From positions 1 to 46,151 of the forward strand of contig JAJFGO010000074.1 in assembly GCA_021776095.1 (NCBI GenBank): a stretch of DNA of 46,151 nucleotides. Reading direction: 5' to 3'. Numbering within the stretch: position 1 is the first letter of the stretch; each line of letters begins with the position of its first letter. A program made the position numbers and the translations under genes. Shown here in pieces: positions 9,463 through 16,855 of this stretch. This stretch comes from Kiloniellaceae bacterium. GTDB taxonomy: Bacteria; Pseudomonadota; Alphaproteobacteria; Kiloniellales; J153. The notes under the pieces were generated by a model, which worked only from the letters and a program-made list of their open reading frames with translations, did no database searches and had not been told where the DNA came from.

Positions 9463-9582
9463 GTATCGGGTTCCTGGAAATCGTTCGCGCGACTCGGGCA
9501 GGACAAAACGGAAACAAGTCTAACCGCCGCCGATTCGCCCGGCAAGCGGTGCAAAACCCCAACATGACCGCGAAAAATGGCC

Positions 9583-9617
9583 AAAAAAAGTGCCCGGAAG
9601 GCGGAAACCTTCCGGGC
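9583..9617 (-). terminator. Rho-independent terminator of the glnK-amt operon
   Basis: A perfect 10-bp stem GCCCGGAAGG/CCTTCCGGGC with a 6-nt loop is followed on the minus strand by AC and seven T (A run 9583-9589 on the plus strand). It lies about 80 bp after the amt stop, and upstream of the aminotransferase start, separating the two units. Confidence 0.93.
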
Positions 9618-9698
9618 TAGTAAGGCCCGATACGGAATGCGGAGCACAGCTTCCCGCCTGGACCTTGTCTGGAAATAGACCTTGTGCGGACGTCCCGC

Positions 9699-11054
9699 CT
9701 AGATGGTCTGGGAGCCGTGACCGAATTCCGGGTAGGCCTCCATGCCGAGCTCCGCCTTGTCGAGACCCATTTCCTCTTCCTCGTCGCTGACCCGGATACC
9801 CAGGGTCACTTTGAGCGCTAACCAGAGCACGGCGCTGGTCACGGTAACGAAGGCGCCGATGGCGAGGATGCCGACGATTTGGGTGCCCAGGCTGCCGGAC
9901 CCAAAGATGCCGACCGCGAGAGTGCCCCATATGCCGGCCACCAGATGGGCCGGGATTGCCCCGACCACGTCGTCGATCCGCAAGCGATCGAGCAGCGGGA
10001 TCGTGACCACCACCAAGCCACCGCCGATCGCACCGATGACGATGGCATAGAGATGGTTCTGCACATCGGGGCCGGCAGTGATCGAGACCAGGCCGGCAAT
10101 GGCGCCGTTCAAAGCCATGGTCAGGTCGATCTTTTTGTACAGGATCTGGGTCAGCGCCATGGCCGCAACCACCCCGGCCGCAGCGGCCAGGTTGGTGTTG
10201 ACGTAGACGATGGCGATCGCCGCGGCATCGAGCGCCGAGCCGAGGGCAAGCTGCGAGCCGCCGTTGAAACCGAACCAGCCGAACCACAGGATGAAGGTGC
10301 CGAGCGTGGCAAGCGGCAGATTGGCGCCGGGCAAAACCCGGACTCTGCCGTCGGCGCCGTATTTGCCCCGGCGCGCACCCAGGATAATGGCCCCGGTCAA
10401 GGCCGCCCAGCCGCCCACCGAATGCACGATGGTCGAACCGGCGAAATCGGAAAAGCCCAATTCCGAGAGCCAGCCGCCGCCCCAGGTCCAGGATCCCTGG
10501 ATCGGGTAAATTAGGCCGGTCAGGGCCACGATGAAGATCATGAAGGGCCAGATCTTGATCCGCTCCGCCAAGGTGCCGGAAACGATCGAGGCCGCGGTCG
10601 CCACGAAGACCATCTGGAAGAACCAGTCGGACATGACCGAATAGCCGTTGCCGACCACCGGCGCGATTAGCTCAGCGGTCGCGTCTTCGGCATTGATCAG
10701 TGCGAGTTCCGCCTCGGAGGAGTTATAGAACAGGCTGAACGAGCCGATGTAGCCGGCAACGTCGGTGTACATCAGGCTATAGCCGATGATGTAGTAGAGC
10801 AGCCCAGCGACCGAATAGAGCGCGATGTTCTTCAGGCAGATGGTCGCGGTGTTCTTGGTCCGCACCAGCCCGGATTCGAGCATCGCGAAGCCGGCCGCCA
10901 TCCACATAACCAGGACGCCGTGGATCAGAAATGAAAAGGTGTTGAAGACGAATTGGGTTTCGGCGCTGACCTCGGCCTGCGCCGGGGCCGCGCCGAGCAC
11001 CAAAAGCGCGCCTACGGCCCCCACTCCGCTCAGTAGTTTTCCAGATTGAATCAT
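9699..11054 (-). CDS. amtB: ammonium transporter
   Basis: 451 residues from ATG 11054, which has GGGAGA 7-8 nt upstream; the frame extends 14 codons further but without support. A signal peptide (LLSGVGAVGALLVLGAAPAQA) is followed by about 11 membrane helices. Amt signatures are MWMAAGFAMLESGLVRTKN, SDWFFQMVFVATAASIVSGTLAERIK, IVHSVGGWAALTGAIILG and AHLVAGIWGTLAVGIFG; the last two hold the twin pore histidines. It carries ammonium across the inner membrane and is blocked by GlnK. It lies 25 bp after glnK in the same operon, with a terminator beyond it. Confidence 0.96.
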   Translation of the reverse strand: MIQSGKLLSGVGAVGALLVLGAAPAQAEVSAETQFVFNTFSFLIHGVLVMWMAAGFAMLESGLVRTKNTATICLKNIALYSVAGLLYYIIGYSLMYTDVAGYIGSFSLFYNSSEAELALINAEDATAELIAPVVGNGYSVMSDWFFQMVFVATAASIVSGTLAERIKIWPFMIFIVALTGLIYPIQGSWTWGGGWLSELGFSDFAGSTIVHSVGGWAALTGAIILGARRGKYGADGRVRVLPGANLPLATLGTFILWFGWFGFNGGSQLALGSALDAAAIAIVYVNTNLAAAAGVVAAMALTQILYKKIDLTMALNGAIAGLVSITAGPDVQNHLYAIVIGAIGGGLVVVTIPLLDRLRIDDVVGAIPAHLVAGIWGTLAVGIFGSGSLGTQIVGILAIGAFVTVTSAVLWLALKVTLGIRVSDEEEEMGLDKAELGMEAYPEFGHGSQTI

Positions 11055-11079
11055 CGGTCTTCTCCCAGTTCCCTTGAAT

Positions 11080-11418
11080 TCAGATGGCTGCTTCATTGGT
11101 TTCCCCGGTTCGGATACGCGTGGTCTGGGCGATATCCAGGACGAAAACCTTGCCGTCGCCGATGCGCCCGGTCCGCGCAGACTGCTGAATCGCTTCGACC
11201 ACGGATTCGGCCCTGTCGTCGTCGACCGCGACTTCGATCTTGATCTTGGGCTGGAAATTGACCGCGTATTCGGCCCCCCGGTAGATCTCCATTTGGCCGC
11301 GCTGGCGGCCGTAGCCGCGCACCTCGCTGACCGTCAGTCCCTCGACGTGCAGGCGGCCCAGAGCCAAACGCACGTCGTCCAGCCTGAACGGCCGAATGAT
11401 CGCCATAACCAGTTTCAT
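11080..11418 (-). CDS. glnK: nitrogen regulatory protein P-II (GlnK)
   Basis: 112 residues from ATG 11418, the position where all PII proteins start (MKLVMAIIRPF). The T-loop IYRGAEYAVNF places the uridylylation target at Tyr51, and GDGKVFV with Lys90 plus R101 and R103 form the ATP and 2-oxoglutarate site. It senses nitrogen and energy state, and docks on Amt to shut it. Being directly before amt identifies it as the GlnK rather than GlnB type. A sigma-54 promoter lies 53 bp upstream, so expression should rise under nitrogen limitation through NtrC. Confidence 0.95.
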   Translation of the reverse strand: MKLVMAIIRPFRLDDVRLALGRLHVEGLTVSEVRGYGRQRGQMEIYRGAEYAVNFQPKIKIEVAVDDDRAESVVEAIQQSARTGRIGDGKVFVLDIAQTTRIRTGETNEAAI

Positions 11419-11470
11419 GGTCCTATCGCTCCTTGCCTGGGGCGCCCTTCGATCTCTCTCCACAGGGAAT

Positions 11471-11486
11471 TACAAGAAGCGTGCCA
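11471..11486 (-). promoter_or_regulatory. sigma-54 (-24/-12) promoter of glnK-amt
   Basis: The minus strand reads TGGCACG-CTTC-TTGTA, against the consensus TGGCACG-N4-TTGCW: one mismatch, at the C of the -12 GC. It ends 53 bp before the glnK start, an ideal distance. Further upstream lie AT-rich half-sites (TTTGCAC 11583-11589, AGCAAA 11601-11606, TGCA near 11613) that might be an NtrC region, but they are not a clean NtrC box. Confidence 0.82.
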
Positions 11487-11695
11487 AGCGGCGAATGCCG
11501 ACCCGGTTTCCGGCAATCCGTTGTTAAATCTAGAAATTACGCCTCGGAATCGGGAGATTCGCGGCCACCTGGGGACGTTCTATTTGCACAAAAATCGAAC
11601 AGCAAATATTTACTGCATAAATTATAGGCAATTTCGCGAGGCGGCGGCCCATTCAAAGGCTGGACAAGCGCCCGGTCACGTCCGAATTTAGGCTC

Positions 11696-13015
11696 ATGAC
11701 CCAAGATGACGGCACACCTCAGAGCGGAGGCCCGCGCGCAGCCGAGCCCTTGGTCTCGAACGGCAAGTTTCGGGAAACCGAGGTCCTGATCGTCGGCGGC
11801 GGCATGGTCGGGCTGACCCTGGGCATCGCCTTGGCCAGCGCCGGCCTGCGCTCGACGATCGTCGACCGGGCGGATCCGGCGCGCCTGACCACCGCGCCCC
11901 ACGACGGGCGGTCCTCCGCCATCGCGCGCGGCTCCCAGCAGGCGCTGGCCGCCCTAGGGATCTGGCACCGCATGGCGGACGGGGCCCAGCCGATCATGGA
12001 CATCCGGGTTTCGGACGGCCAGGTCGGGCGCAACGCGGCGCCTTTCTTCCTGCACTACGCCCAGGACGATCTGGATGCGGGCACGGCAGGGCCGCTCGGC
12101 TATATCGTCGAGAACCGGGTGACCCGTGAAGCACTCTACGCCCGCGCCGCCCAGCTTCGCGACCTCACCCTGCTGGCGCCCGCCGCCATCGCGGCACTGG
12201 ACCGAAACCCCGGCGCGGTCGAGGCCGAATTGGACGACGGCACGCGCCTCAAGGCCCAGGTCGTTGTCGCCGCCGAGGGACGCATGTCCAAGCTACGCCA
12301 GGCGGCTGGCATCAAGATCACGACCTGGGATTATCCTCAGTGCGGCATCGTCGCCACCATCCACCACGACCGGCCGCACAATGGCGTCGCATACGAGCAT
12401 TTCCTGCCCGCCGGCCCTTTCGCCATGCTGCCCATGACCGACACGGCGGACGGTCAGCACCGTTCCTCCCTGGTCTGGACCGAGCGGCGCGACCTGGTCC
12501 CGGCTATGATGAAGCTCTCAGACAAGGACTTCACGACTGAACTGACGCGCCGCTTCGGCACCAGCCTGGGAACCTTGCGCGAAGTCGGCGGACGCTGGAG
12601 CTACCCCTTGTCGCTTTTGCATGCCGAGCGGATCGTCGATCGCCGCTTGGCCCTGGTCGGCGACGCCGCCCATGGCATCCATCCGATCTCGGGTCAGGGC
12701 CTGAACCTGGGCCTGCGCGATGTCGCCGCCCTGGCCGAAACCCTGGTCGACGCGCGCCGCCTGGGCCTCGATCTGGGCGGTGGGGAGGTCCTGGCCGGTT
12801 ACGCCCGCTGGCGGCGCTTCGACAACATGGCGCTCATCGCCGTGACCGACGGCCTGAACCGGCTGTTTTCCAACGACGTTGCACCCTTACGCATGGTGCG
12901 CGACCTGGGCCTGGCGGCAGTCAACCAAATGCCGCCCCTAAAACGCTTCTTTATGCGCCACGCTATGGGCCTGGTCGGGGACCTGCCAAGACTGGTTAAG
13001 GGCGAGGCACTGTAA
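11696..13015 (+). CDS. UbiH/UbiF/VisC/COQ6 family FAD-dependent hydroxylase (ubiquinone biosynthesis)
   Basis: 439 residues. FAD-binding GGGMVG (34-39) follows strand EVLIVGGG. Then come DGRSSAIARGS, the mid-protein segment VVVAAEGRMSKLRQAAGI, and the second FAD motif LALVGDAAHGIHPISGQGLNLGLRD (about 318-342), which together define the aromatic-ring hydroxylases of ubiquinone synthesis. The ring position it hydroxylates cannot be told. About 25 residues before the Rossmann strand are low-complexity, so translation might start later, but no other start codon is in frame before GMVG. It faces the insertion-sequence region and converges with the M24 gene beyond it. Confidence 0.9.
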   Translation: MTQDDGTPQSGGPRAAEPLVSNGKFRETEVLIVGGGMVGLTLGIALASAGLRSTIVDRADPARLTTAPHDGRSSAIARGSQQALAALGIWHRMADGAQPIMDIRVSDGQVGRNAAPFFLHYAQDDLDAGTAGPLGYIVENRVTREALYARAAQLRDLTLLAPAAIAALDRNPGAVEAELDDGTRLKAQVVVAAEGRMSKLRQAAGIKITTWDYPQCGIVATIHHDRPHNGVAYEHFLPAGPFAMLPMTDTADGQHRSSLVWTERRDLVPAMMKLSDKDFTTELTRRFGTSLGTLREVGGRWSYPLSLLHAERIVDRRLALVGDAAHGIHPISGQGLNLGLRDVAALAETLVDARRLGLDLGGGEVLAGYARWRRFDNMALIAVTDGLNRLFSNDVAPLRMVRDLGLAAVNQMPPLKRFFMRHAMGLVGDLPRLVKGEAL

Positions 13016-13029
13016 CGCAGAAGCGTTTC

Positions 13030-13129
13030 ATCACGAAGAAAGCTAAAACCACAGAGGCACAGAGACACAGAGGAGAACTTTTGGGTTCTCTGTATCTCTG
13101 CGTCTCTGGGGTGGTTTCCAAAACTCTTT
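13030..13129. repeat. CACAGAG-type interspersed inverted repeat, left part
   Basis: A purine-rich arm of ACAGAG/CACAGAG units (about 13047-13072) is followed by a near-complementary pyrimidine-rich arm CTCTGTATCTCTGCGTCTCT (13088-13107), and then GGTGGTTT mirrors AAACCAC. Together they form a long imperfect hairpin. Elements of this kind recur between genes in many bacterial genomes. An outer arm, CACGAAG at about 13033 against TTTGTGTT at about 14934, is split by the insertion element. No open reading frame is present. Confidence 0.7.
13122..13129. repeat. target-site duplication, left copy (AACTCTTT)
   Basis: The 8 bp just before the left terminal repeat, AACTCTTT, are repeated exactly just after the right terminal repeat at 14919-14926. 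Eight base pairs is the duplication length made by the IS1595 family. Confidence 0.92.
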
Positions 13130-13242
13130 AGTGATTATCCCCTTGACGTATGCCATGGGAGAGAGTCAGAGTCGCGGGCATGGCTTCACGAAGATCGCGA
13201 CTTTTTTGGCTGGCATCAGCGACCTTGCCGGGAGCGTCATTA

Positions 13243-13857
13243 ATGGCGTTCCTTACAGAACAAACAGCGGCCCAATATTTCGGGCCGGCTTGGGCACAAT
13301 TCCCTTGGGGATGGCTGACACTTATTGGCATTGCGATTTGGATTGGATACGCGATTTACGATCTAACCAATGAAAAGTCCGCGATACGAAATCTAATAAA
13401 GTCGTATTTACTGGATATTGTAGAAATACAATTCACAGTAGATCACAATAGATCAACAGAAAAATTCAACTCTTTAGTTCTAATAAAGATCACATTTAAA
13501 AAGTCGGCTGAGAATTGCGCAATTTTTGTACAGGCTGGCAAGCTTGAGAATTATATGGACGGAACAATGTCGTGGGAGTGGTCTGAAAGGTCATCCCTCT
13601 TTGATAGAAAAGACTACAACGCGGGTGAAGAGTATTCGAAAACTATATCTTGTAGAACGAAAGAAAATGCCGCGATAGTCGATGTGTGCGGCAAAGAAAT
13701 AAATTTACATGGAGCTTCCGGTGTTATTAATTTCAAAATAATTGTGACCACCAAGAAGCGGCGTCAGGAAGAATCGATAATTGTTTATTATCCACAACCA
13801 GACTGGCCCAGACCGACTGAAAAGCACCCCGAGCAGATGAAACACGTAAGCGGCTGA
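13243..13857 (+). CDS. IS1595 passenger: AT-rich membrane-anchored protein of unknown function
   Basis: 204 residues from ATG 13243, chosen because GGGAG lies 8 nt upstream. The frame is open back to an ATG at 13150 inside the terminal repeat, which would add 31 basic residues. Residues 21-40 are one membrane helix (WGWLTLIGIAIWIGYAIYDL). Residues about 58-183 look like an all-beta soluble domain with three cysteines, ending in a Pro-rich tail. Composition is strikingly different from the chromosome: 15 of 60 bases at 13441-13500 are G or C. I do not recognise a family. It ends in TGATG, overlapping the next ORF by one base. Confidence 0.6.
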   Translation: MAFLTEQTAAQYFGPAWAQFPWGWLTLIGIAIWIGYAIYDLTNEKSAIRNLIKSYLLDIVEIQFTVDHNRSTEKFNSLVLIKITFKKSAENCAIFVQAGKLENYMDGTMSWEWSERSSLFDRKDYNAGEEYSKTISCRTKENAAIVDVCGKEINLHGASGVINFKIIVTTKKRRQEESIIVYYPQPDWPRPTEKHPEQMKHVSG

Positions 13858-14030
13858 TGGCGCGCGGTAAATACCTGAGCCTCGAAGAGGCCCGCAAACA
13901 AAAGCGGCTCATAAGGCAATTCTACGACGAACACCCATCCGAAGGCGATAGCGAGGTGTTTGACCGGCTATTTGAGGCGATGGCGAAGGGTAAGCCGCCT
14001 AGAAGCTCAGAAGAAGCCGAGCAATCATGA
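13857..14030 (+). CDS. IS1595 passenger: small charged protein, 57 residues
   Basis: ATG 13857 shares its A with the TGA stop of the preceding passenger gene, so translation is probably coupled. The product begins MARGKYLSLEEARKQKRLIR and continues QFYDEHPSEGDSEVFDRLFE, ending in a Ser/Glu tail. It is highly charged, mainly helical and has no membrane segment. I have an impression that similar short proteins accompany other IS1595-like transposases, but cannot check it. Its last 32 bp overlap the end of the transposase gene on the other strand. A role in regulating transposition is a guess. Confidence 0.6.
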   Translation: MARGKYLSLEEARKQKRLIRQFYDEHPSEGDSEVFDRLFEAMAKGKPPRSSEEAEQS

Positions 14031-14856
14031 ACTCCGGGGTTTTGCGCATGTTGTACCGGAACTCGAATTCGCCCAGGTACTTCGCCAAGTGTTTGGCTGA
14101 GACGTGGATATGTGTACCCCTGATGGACCGCTTTAGCTGCGACCAGAAGCCTTCCAGGGAATTCGTGTGATGGATGCCATCAACCCATTGCTCCGCACTG
14201 TGGCGCACCATGCCATGACGGTAGCCGCGCTTTGCAAGATGGCGGTATGCGGCCCATTCGTCGCTGCTGACCGTGGAACCAAGGCGGATGTTCTCCAGAA
14301 TGTGCCGCTCCAGGGTGCCGCGCTGAGCATTGGCGACGACGCGAGTCATGAGATTGCCGCCCCGTTCCACCATGCCAAACACGACCGCGCGGCTTTCGAG
14401 GCTGCGCCCACGGTTATTCCCCCGGCGCTTGCCGCCAATGTAGGTCTCGTCAACCTCGACATGACCGTCAAGCGGCGTATCGCCGTCGATCTTGGCCATG
14501 TACTTCCTGATTTCGTGGCCCATGCGCCAAGCCGTCTTGTAGGTCACGCCAAGCTGGCGTTGCAATTCCTTAGCAGGGACGCCATGCCGGGATGTGGTGA
14601 ACAGGTACATGGCGTAGAACCACTTCTGAAGCGGCGTATGCGACCGCTCGAAGGGCGTTCCTTGCATGGGGTGGATATGGTGGCCACAATTGCAGGTGTA
14701 GGCCGGGATCCTGGCCAGCCTGCGAAGCTTGCCGACTTCGCCGCACTTCGGGCAATGGGCCGCGTCGCCAAAGCGAATCTGGAAAAGATGCGCCAAACAG
14801 GCGTTATCGTCAGGGAAACGCTTGAAAAACTCTTGAACCGTCAATGTCTTGGCCAT
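13999..14856 (-). CDS. IS1595-family transposase
   Basis: 285 residues. An N-terminal zinc ribbon (CPKCG at about 36-40, then CNCGHH) is followed by a winged-helix segment (WFYAMYLFTTSRHGVPAKELQ then LGVTYKTAWRMGHEIRK). The catalytic core has Asp in VEVDETYIGGKRRG, Asp in SSDEWAAYRHL, and HTNSLEGFWSQLKRSIRG, whose Asn or Glu and Lys complete the DDN/E-K set. FEFRYN near the end is typical of the family. It catalyses cut-and-paste or copy movement of the element through the 23-bp ends. The start has AGGAGG 8 nt upstream, partly buried in a hairpin. No frameshift is seen. Confidence 0.95.
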   Translation of the reverse strand: MAKTLTVQEFFKRFPDDNACLAHLFQIRFGDAAHCPKCGEVGKLRRLARIPAYTCNCGHHIHPMQGTPFERSHTPLQKWFYAMYLFTTSRHGVPAKELQRQLGVTYKTAWRMGHEIRKYMAKIDGDTPLDGHVEVDETYIGGKRRGNNRGRSLESRAVVFGMVERGGNLMTRVVANAQRGTLERHILENIRLGSTVSSDEWAAYRHLAKRGYRHGMVRHSAEQWVDGIHHTNSLEGFWSQLKRSIRGTHIHVSAKHLAKYLGEFEFRYNMRKTPEFMIARLLLSF

Positions 14857-14862
14857 TCCCGT

Positions 14863-14879
14863 ATCCTCCTAGAGAGGAT
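14863..14879 (-). promoter_or_regulatory. hairpin covering the transposase ribosome binding site
   Basis: ATCCTC (14863-14868) and GAGGAT (14874-14879) are inverted repeats with a 5-nt loop. On the minus strand the inner arm contains the AGGAGG ribosome site of the transposase. In mRNA the stem would hide the site, as several insertion sequences do to limit transposase and to block read-in transcripts. Confidence 0.5.
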
Positions 14880-14918
14880 ATAGGGCCATGGACCACATAC
14901 GTCAAGGGGATAATCACT

Positions 14919-14940
14919 AACTCTTTTTGTGCCTTTGTGT
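14919..14940. repeat. target-site duplication, right copy, and right remnant of the CACAGAG repeat
   Basis: AACTCTTT at 14919-14926 is the right copy of the target duplication. The following TTGTGCCTTTGTGTT is the outer right arm of the interspersed repeat whose left part is at 13030-13129. Removing the element and one duplication rejoins the repeat. Confidence 0.8.
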
Positions 14941-14949
14941 TGACCCCCC

Positions 14950-16233
14950 TTAGATCTCCTTGACCAACAGCTCGTCCTCGAAGGGATAGGTCGACAGCAA
15001 CTCCACGCCCTTCTCCGTGACCAGGACTTGTTGCTCGAGTTTGACCCCTTCCGCGCCGCCGACCTCGCCGATGTAACTTTCGACGCACATCGTCATGCCC
15101 GGCTCGATCAGGCCGTCATACGCATGCTCGATATCCTCTAGATAGGCGCAGTGTGGGTATTCGTCGGCCATGCCGACGCCGTGATAGACCACCGAGTAGC
15201 GCAAGGGCTGGCATTTTTCCGGCAGCTTGAAGCACTTCTCCGAAAGCTCGCGGAAGGTCATGCCGGCCTTGAGAATGTCGATGTTGAAATGGATCTGGTC
15301 CCAGGCCATGCGGTAGAGCCGACGCTGATCGGGGCTCGGCCGGCCGGGGCCGCAGAAATAGGTTCGTGAGATGTCGGCACAATAGCCGTAGGGGCCAATC
15401 ATATCGGTATCGAAGCTGACCAGTTCGCCGGGGCGTATGATCCGGTCGCTCGATTCCTGGAACCAGGGGTTGGTCCGGCCGCCGGAGGTAAATAGGCGCG
15501 TCTCGATCCATTCGCCGCCCATGGCAATGTTGACCTGGTGCAGGATCGACCACAGTTCGTTCTCGCTCATACCGGGCTCCAGCGCTTCGCGTACGCGCGC
15601 CATAGCGACCTCGCACACGCCGACCGACACGTTCATGAGCGCGATCTCGTCCTCGGTCTTGATGCTGCGCGCGCGCTCGAGCACTGCCTGCCCGTCATGC
15701 ACGGAAACGCCGTTCTCGGCCAAGGCAGCAACGCCGAAGGGGTCGCAGTGATCCATGGCCAGACGGGTGTTGCCGCCGCCGTGCGCACGCACCAGGTCCG
15801 CGATCTCGGCGGCCCAGACCTTGGACTTCTCTTCCGAGCGCGGCCCGGCGCCGAAATAAAACCAGGAGGTCGCATTGCGCACCTCGGAGACGGTCTCTAA
15901 GCCCGCCGAAAGGTGCTCGCAGTTGTGAAAGTCGAACAGGGTGACCGGCCCCTCGGCCGGAATGAAGCAATAGCGCACGGCATTGTGCAGGCACCACACG
16001 GTCATGTTGCGGGCGCCGGTGGCGTAACGCACGTTGATCGGGTCGTAGAGCACACAGGCGCCATAGTCGCGCGCCTTGAGCCCGGCGCGCACCTTCGCCA
16101 AGCGGTCGCCGCGCACACGGCACATGTCGACCTGGCTTTCGGTATCGATCAGCGTCGTGGCGGCGGTCTTTTTGCTGCGGTAGATCGCAGCGGGATCGGA
16201 GGCTGGGCGGGTCAAAACGGGACCGTCGGGCAT
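14950..16233 (-). CDS. M24-family metalloprotein, DddP-like (candidate DMSP lyase) or Xaa-Pro dipeptidase
   Basis: 427 residues with a creatinase N-domain and a pita-bread C-domain. Metal-ligand candidates are D275, D277, D287, H351, E385 and E400. Asp357 follows His351 as HGVGMAD. Spacings D-2-D-10-D, His at +76, Asp at His+6 and the final Glu pair (15 apart) match what I recall for the DMSP lyase DddP (D295/D297/D307/H371/D377/E406/E421), where the Asp after the His is the catalytic base. GGEWIETRLFTSGGRTNPWFQE also resembles DddP. Ordinary aminopeptidase P differs around the His. DMSP cleavage is an inference; the M24 fold is firm. AAGGA precedes the ATG. The gene lies beside the insertion sequence. 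Confidence 0.88.
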   Translation of the reverse strand: MPDGPVLTRPASDPAAIYRSKKTAATTLIDTESQVDMCRVRGDRLAKVRAGLKARDYGACVLYDPINVRYATGARNMTVWCLHNAVRYCFIPAEGPVTLFDFHNCEHLSAGLETVSEVRNATSWFYFGAGPRSEEKSKVWAAEIADLVRAHGGGNTRLAMDHCDPFGVAALAENGVSVHDGQAVLERARSIKTEDEIALMNVSVGVCEVAMARVREALEPGMSENELWSILHQVNIAMGGEWIETRLFTSGGRTNPWFQESSDRIIRPGELVSFDTDMIGPYGYCADISRTYFCGPGRPSPDQRRLYRMAWDQIHFNIDILKAGMTFRELSEKCFKLPEKCQPLRYSVVYHGVGMADEYPHCAYLEDIEHAYDGLIEPGMTMCVESYIGEVGGAEGVKLEQQVLVTEKGVELLSTYPFEDELLVKEI

Positions 16234-16435
16234 GGCACGGATCCTTCTGTGCGGCCGCGCCGCTAGGCGGGGCCGAAACCATGCCTAAAGCCTTGCCGTC
16301 ACACCGCAATCCTGTCTAGCCCCGGTGCGACATGGGCTTGGCGATTCCGAACGGAAATGCGCGGCGCCCTTACGCCGGGGCGTTACAGCCCAGGCTGGCC
16401 GCGCCAACCGGCGACCCAGCCCCTATGACGACGCA

Positions 16436-16717
16436 CTATTCCGCCCAAGGCCCAGGTCGGCGCCGACGGCTCAAGCGCCTCGGACCGGTCTTGGGGATGC
16501 CCGCGACGCTGCCGTGGGCCCGAACCGAAAGCGCCAAGCGAGCAACCGCCTCGGCAAAGAAATCGTCGCCCTCGGAGCTCTTGACATAATCTTCGTAGAG
16601 CCGATGCAGGCGGCGCTTGCCGGTTATCTGCTCGATGCAATGGATCAGCGCGCGCCGGCGCCTGGGGTCTTCCGGCATCGCATAGCTGAATTCGCGGGCG
16701 GGGACGAGGATACTCAT
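16436..16717 (-). pseudogene. truncated N-terminal remnant of a lysophospholipid acyltransferase-like gene
   Basis: The first about 79 residues (REFSYAMPEDPRRRRALIHC, then IEQITGKRRLHRLYEDY and DDFFAEAVARLALSVRAHG ending GIPKTGP) read like the start of OlsA/PlsC-type acyltransferases of this group, in which the next residues should be the strand before the catalytic HxxxxD. Here the match stops at about 16481 and the frame runs into a short Arg-rich tail and a TAG. No continuation was found in the other frames down to 16320. Full members are about 270-300 residues. The recognition is from memory, so moderately sure. Confidence 0.5.
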
Positions 16718-16855
16718 TTCGGTACGGCAAGTCCTATCCGAATCGCATGACAGGACGACGACCGAGCCAGGTCACTTGGATGACAATCGCGGCATCCAGG
16801 CTTTAAACTTGGTAAGGTTTGGTATCGGCGAATCGGGGGAAATGCCGTGCCGGCC

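Larger units (their letters stand above)
13130..14918. mobile_element. intact IS1595-family insertion sequence with two passenger ORFs (1,789 bp)
   Basis: The element starts AGTGATTATCCCCTTGACG at 13130 and ends with its reverse complement at 14918; the first 23 bp of each end match perfectly, and CCATGG recurs a few bases further in. Exact 8-bp target duplications flank it. It contains a complete transposase gene on the minus strand (13999-14856) and, on the plus strand, two genes that do not encode transposition proteins. Both intact ends, perfect duplications and an uninterrupted transposase suggest a fairly recent insertion. It disrupts only the interspersed repeat between two converging genes. 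Confidence 0.93.
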
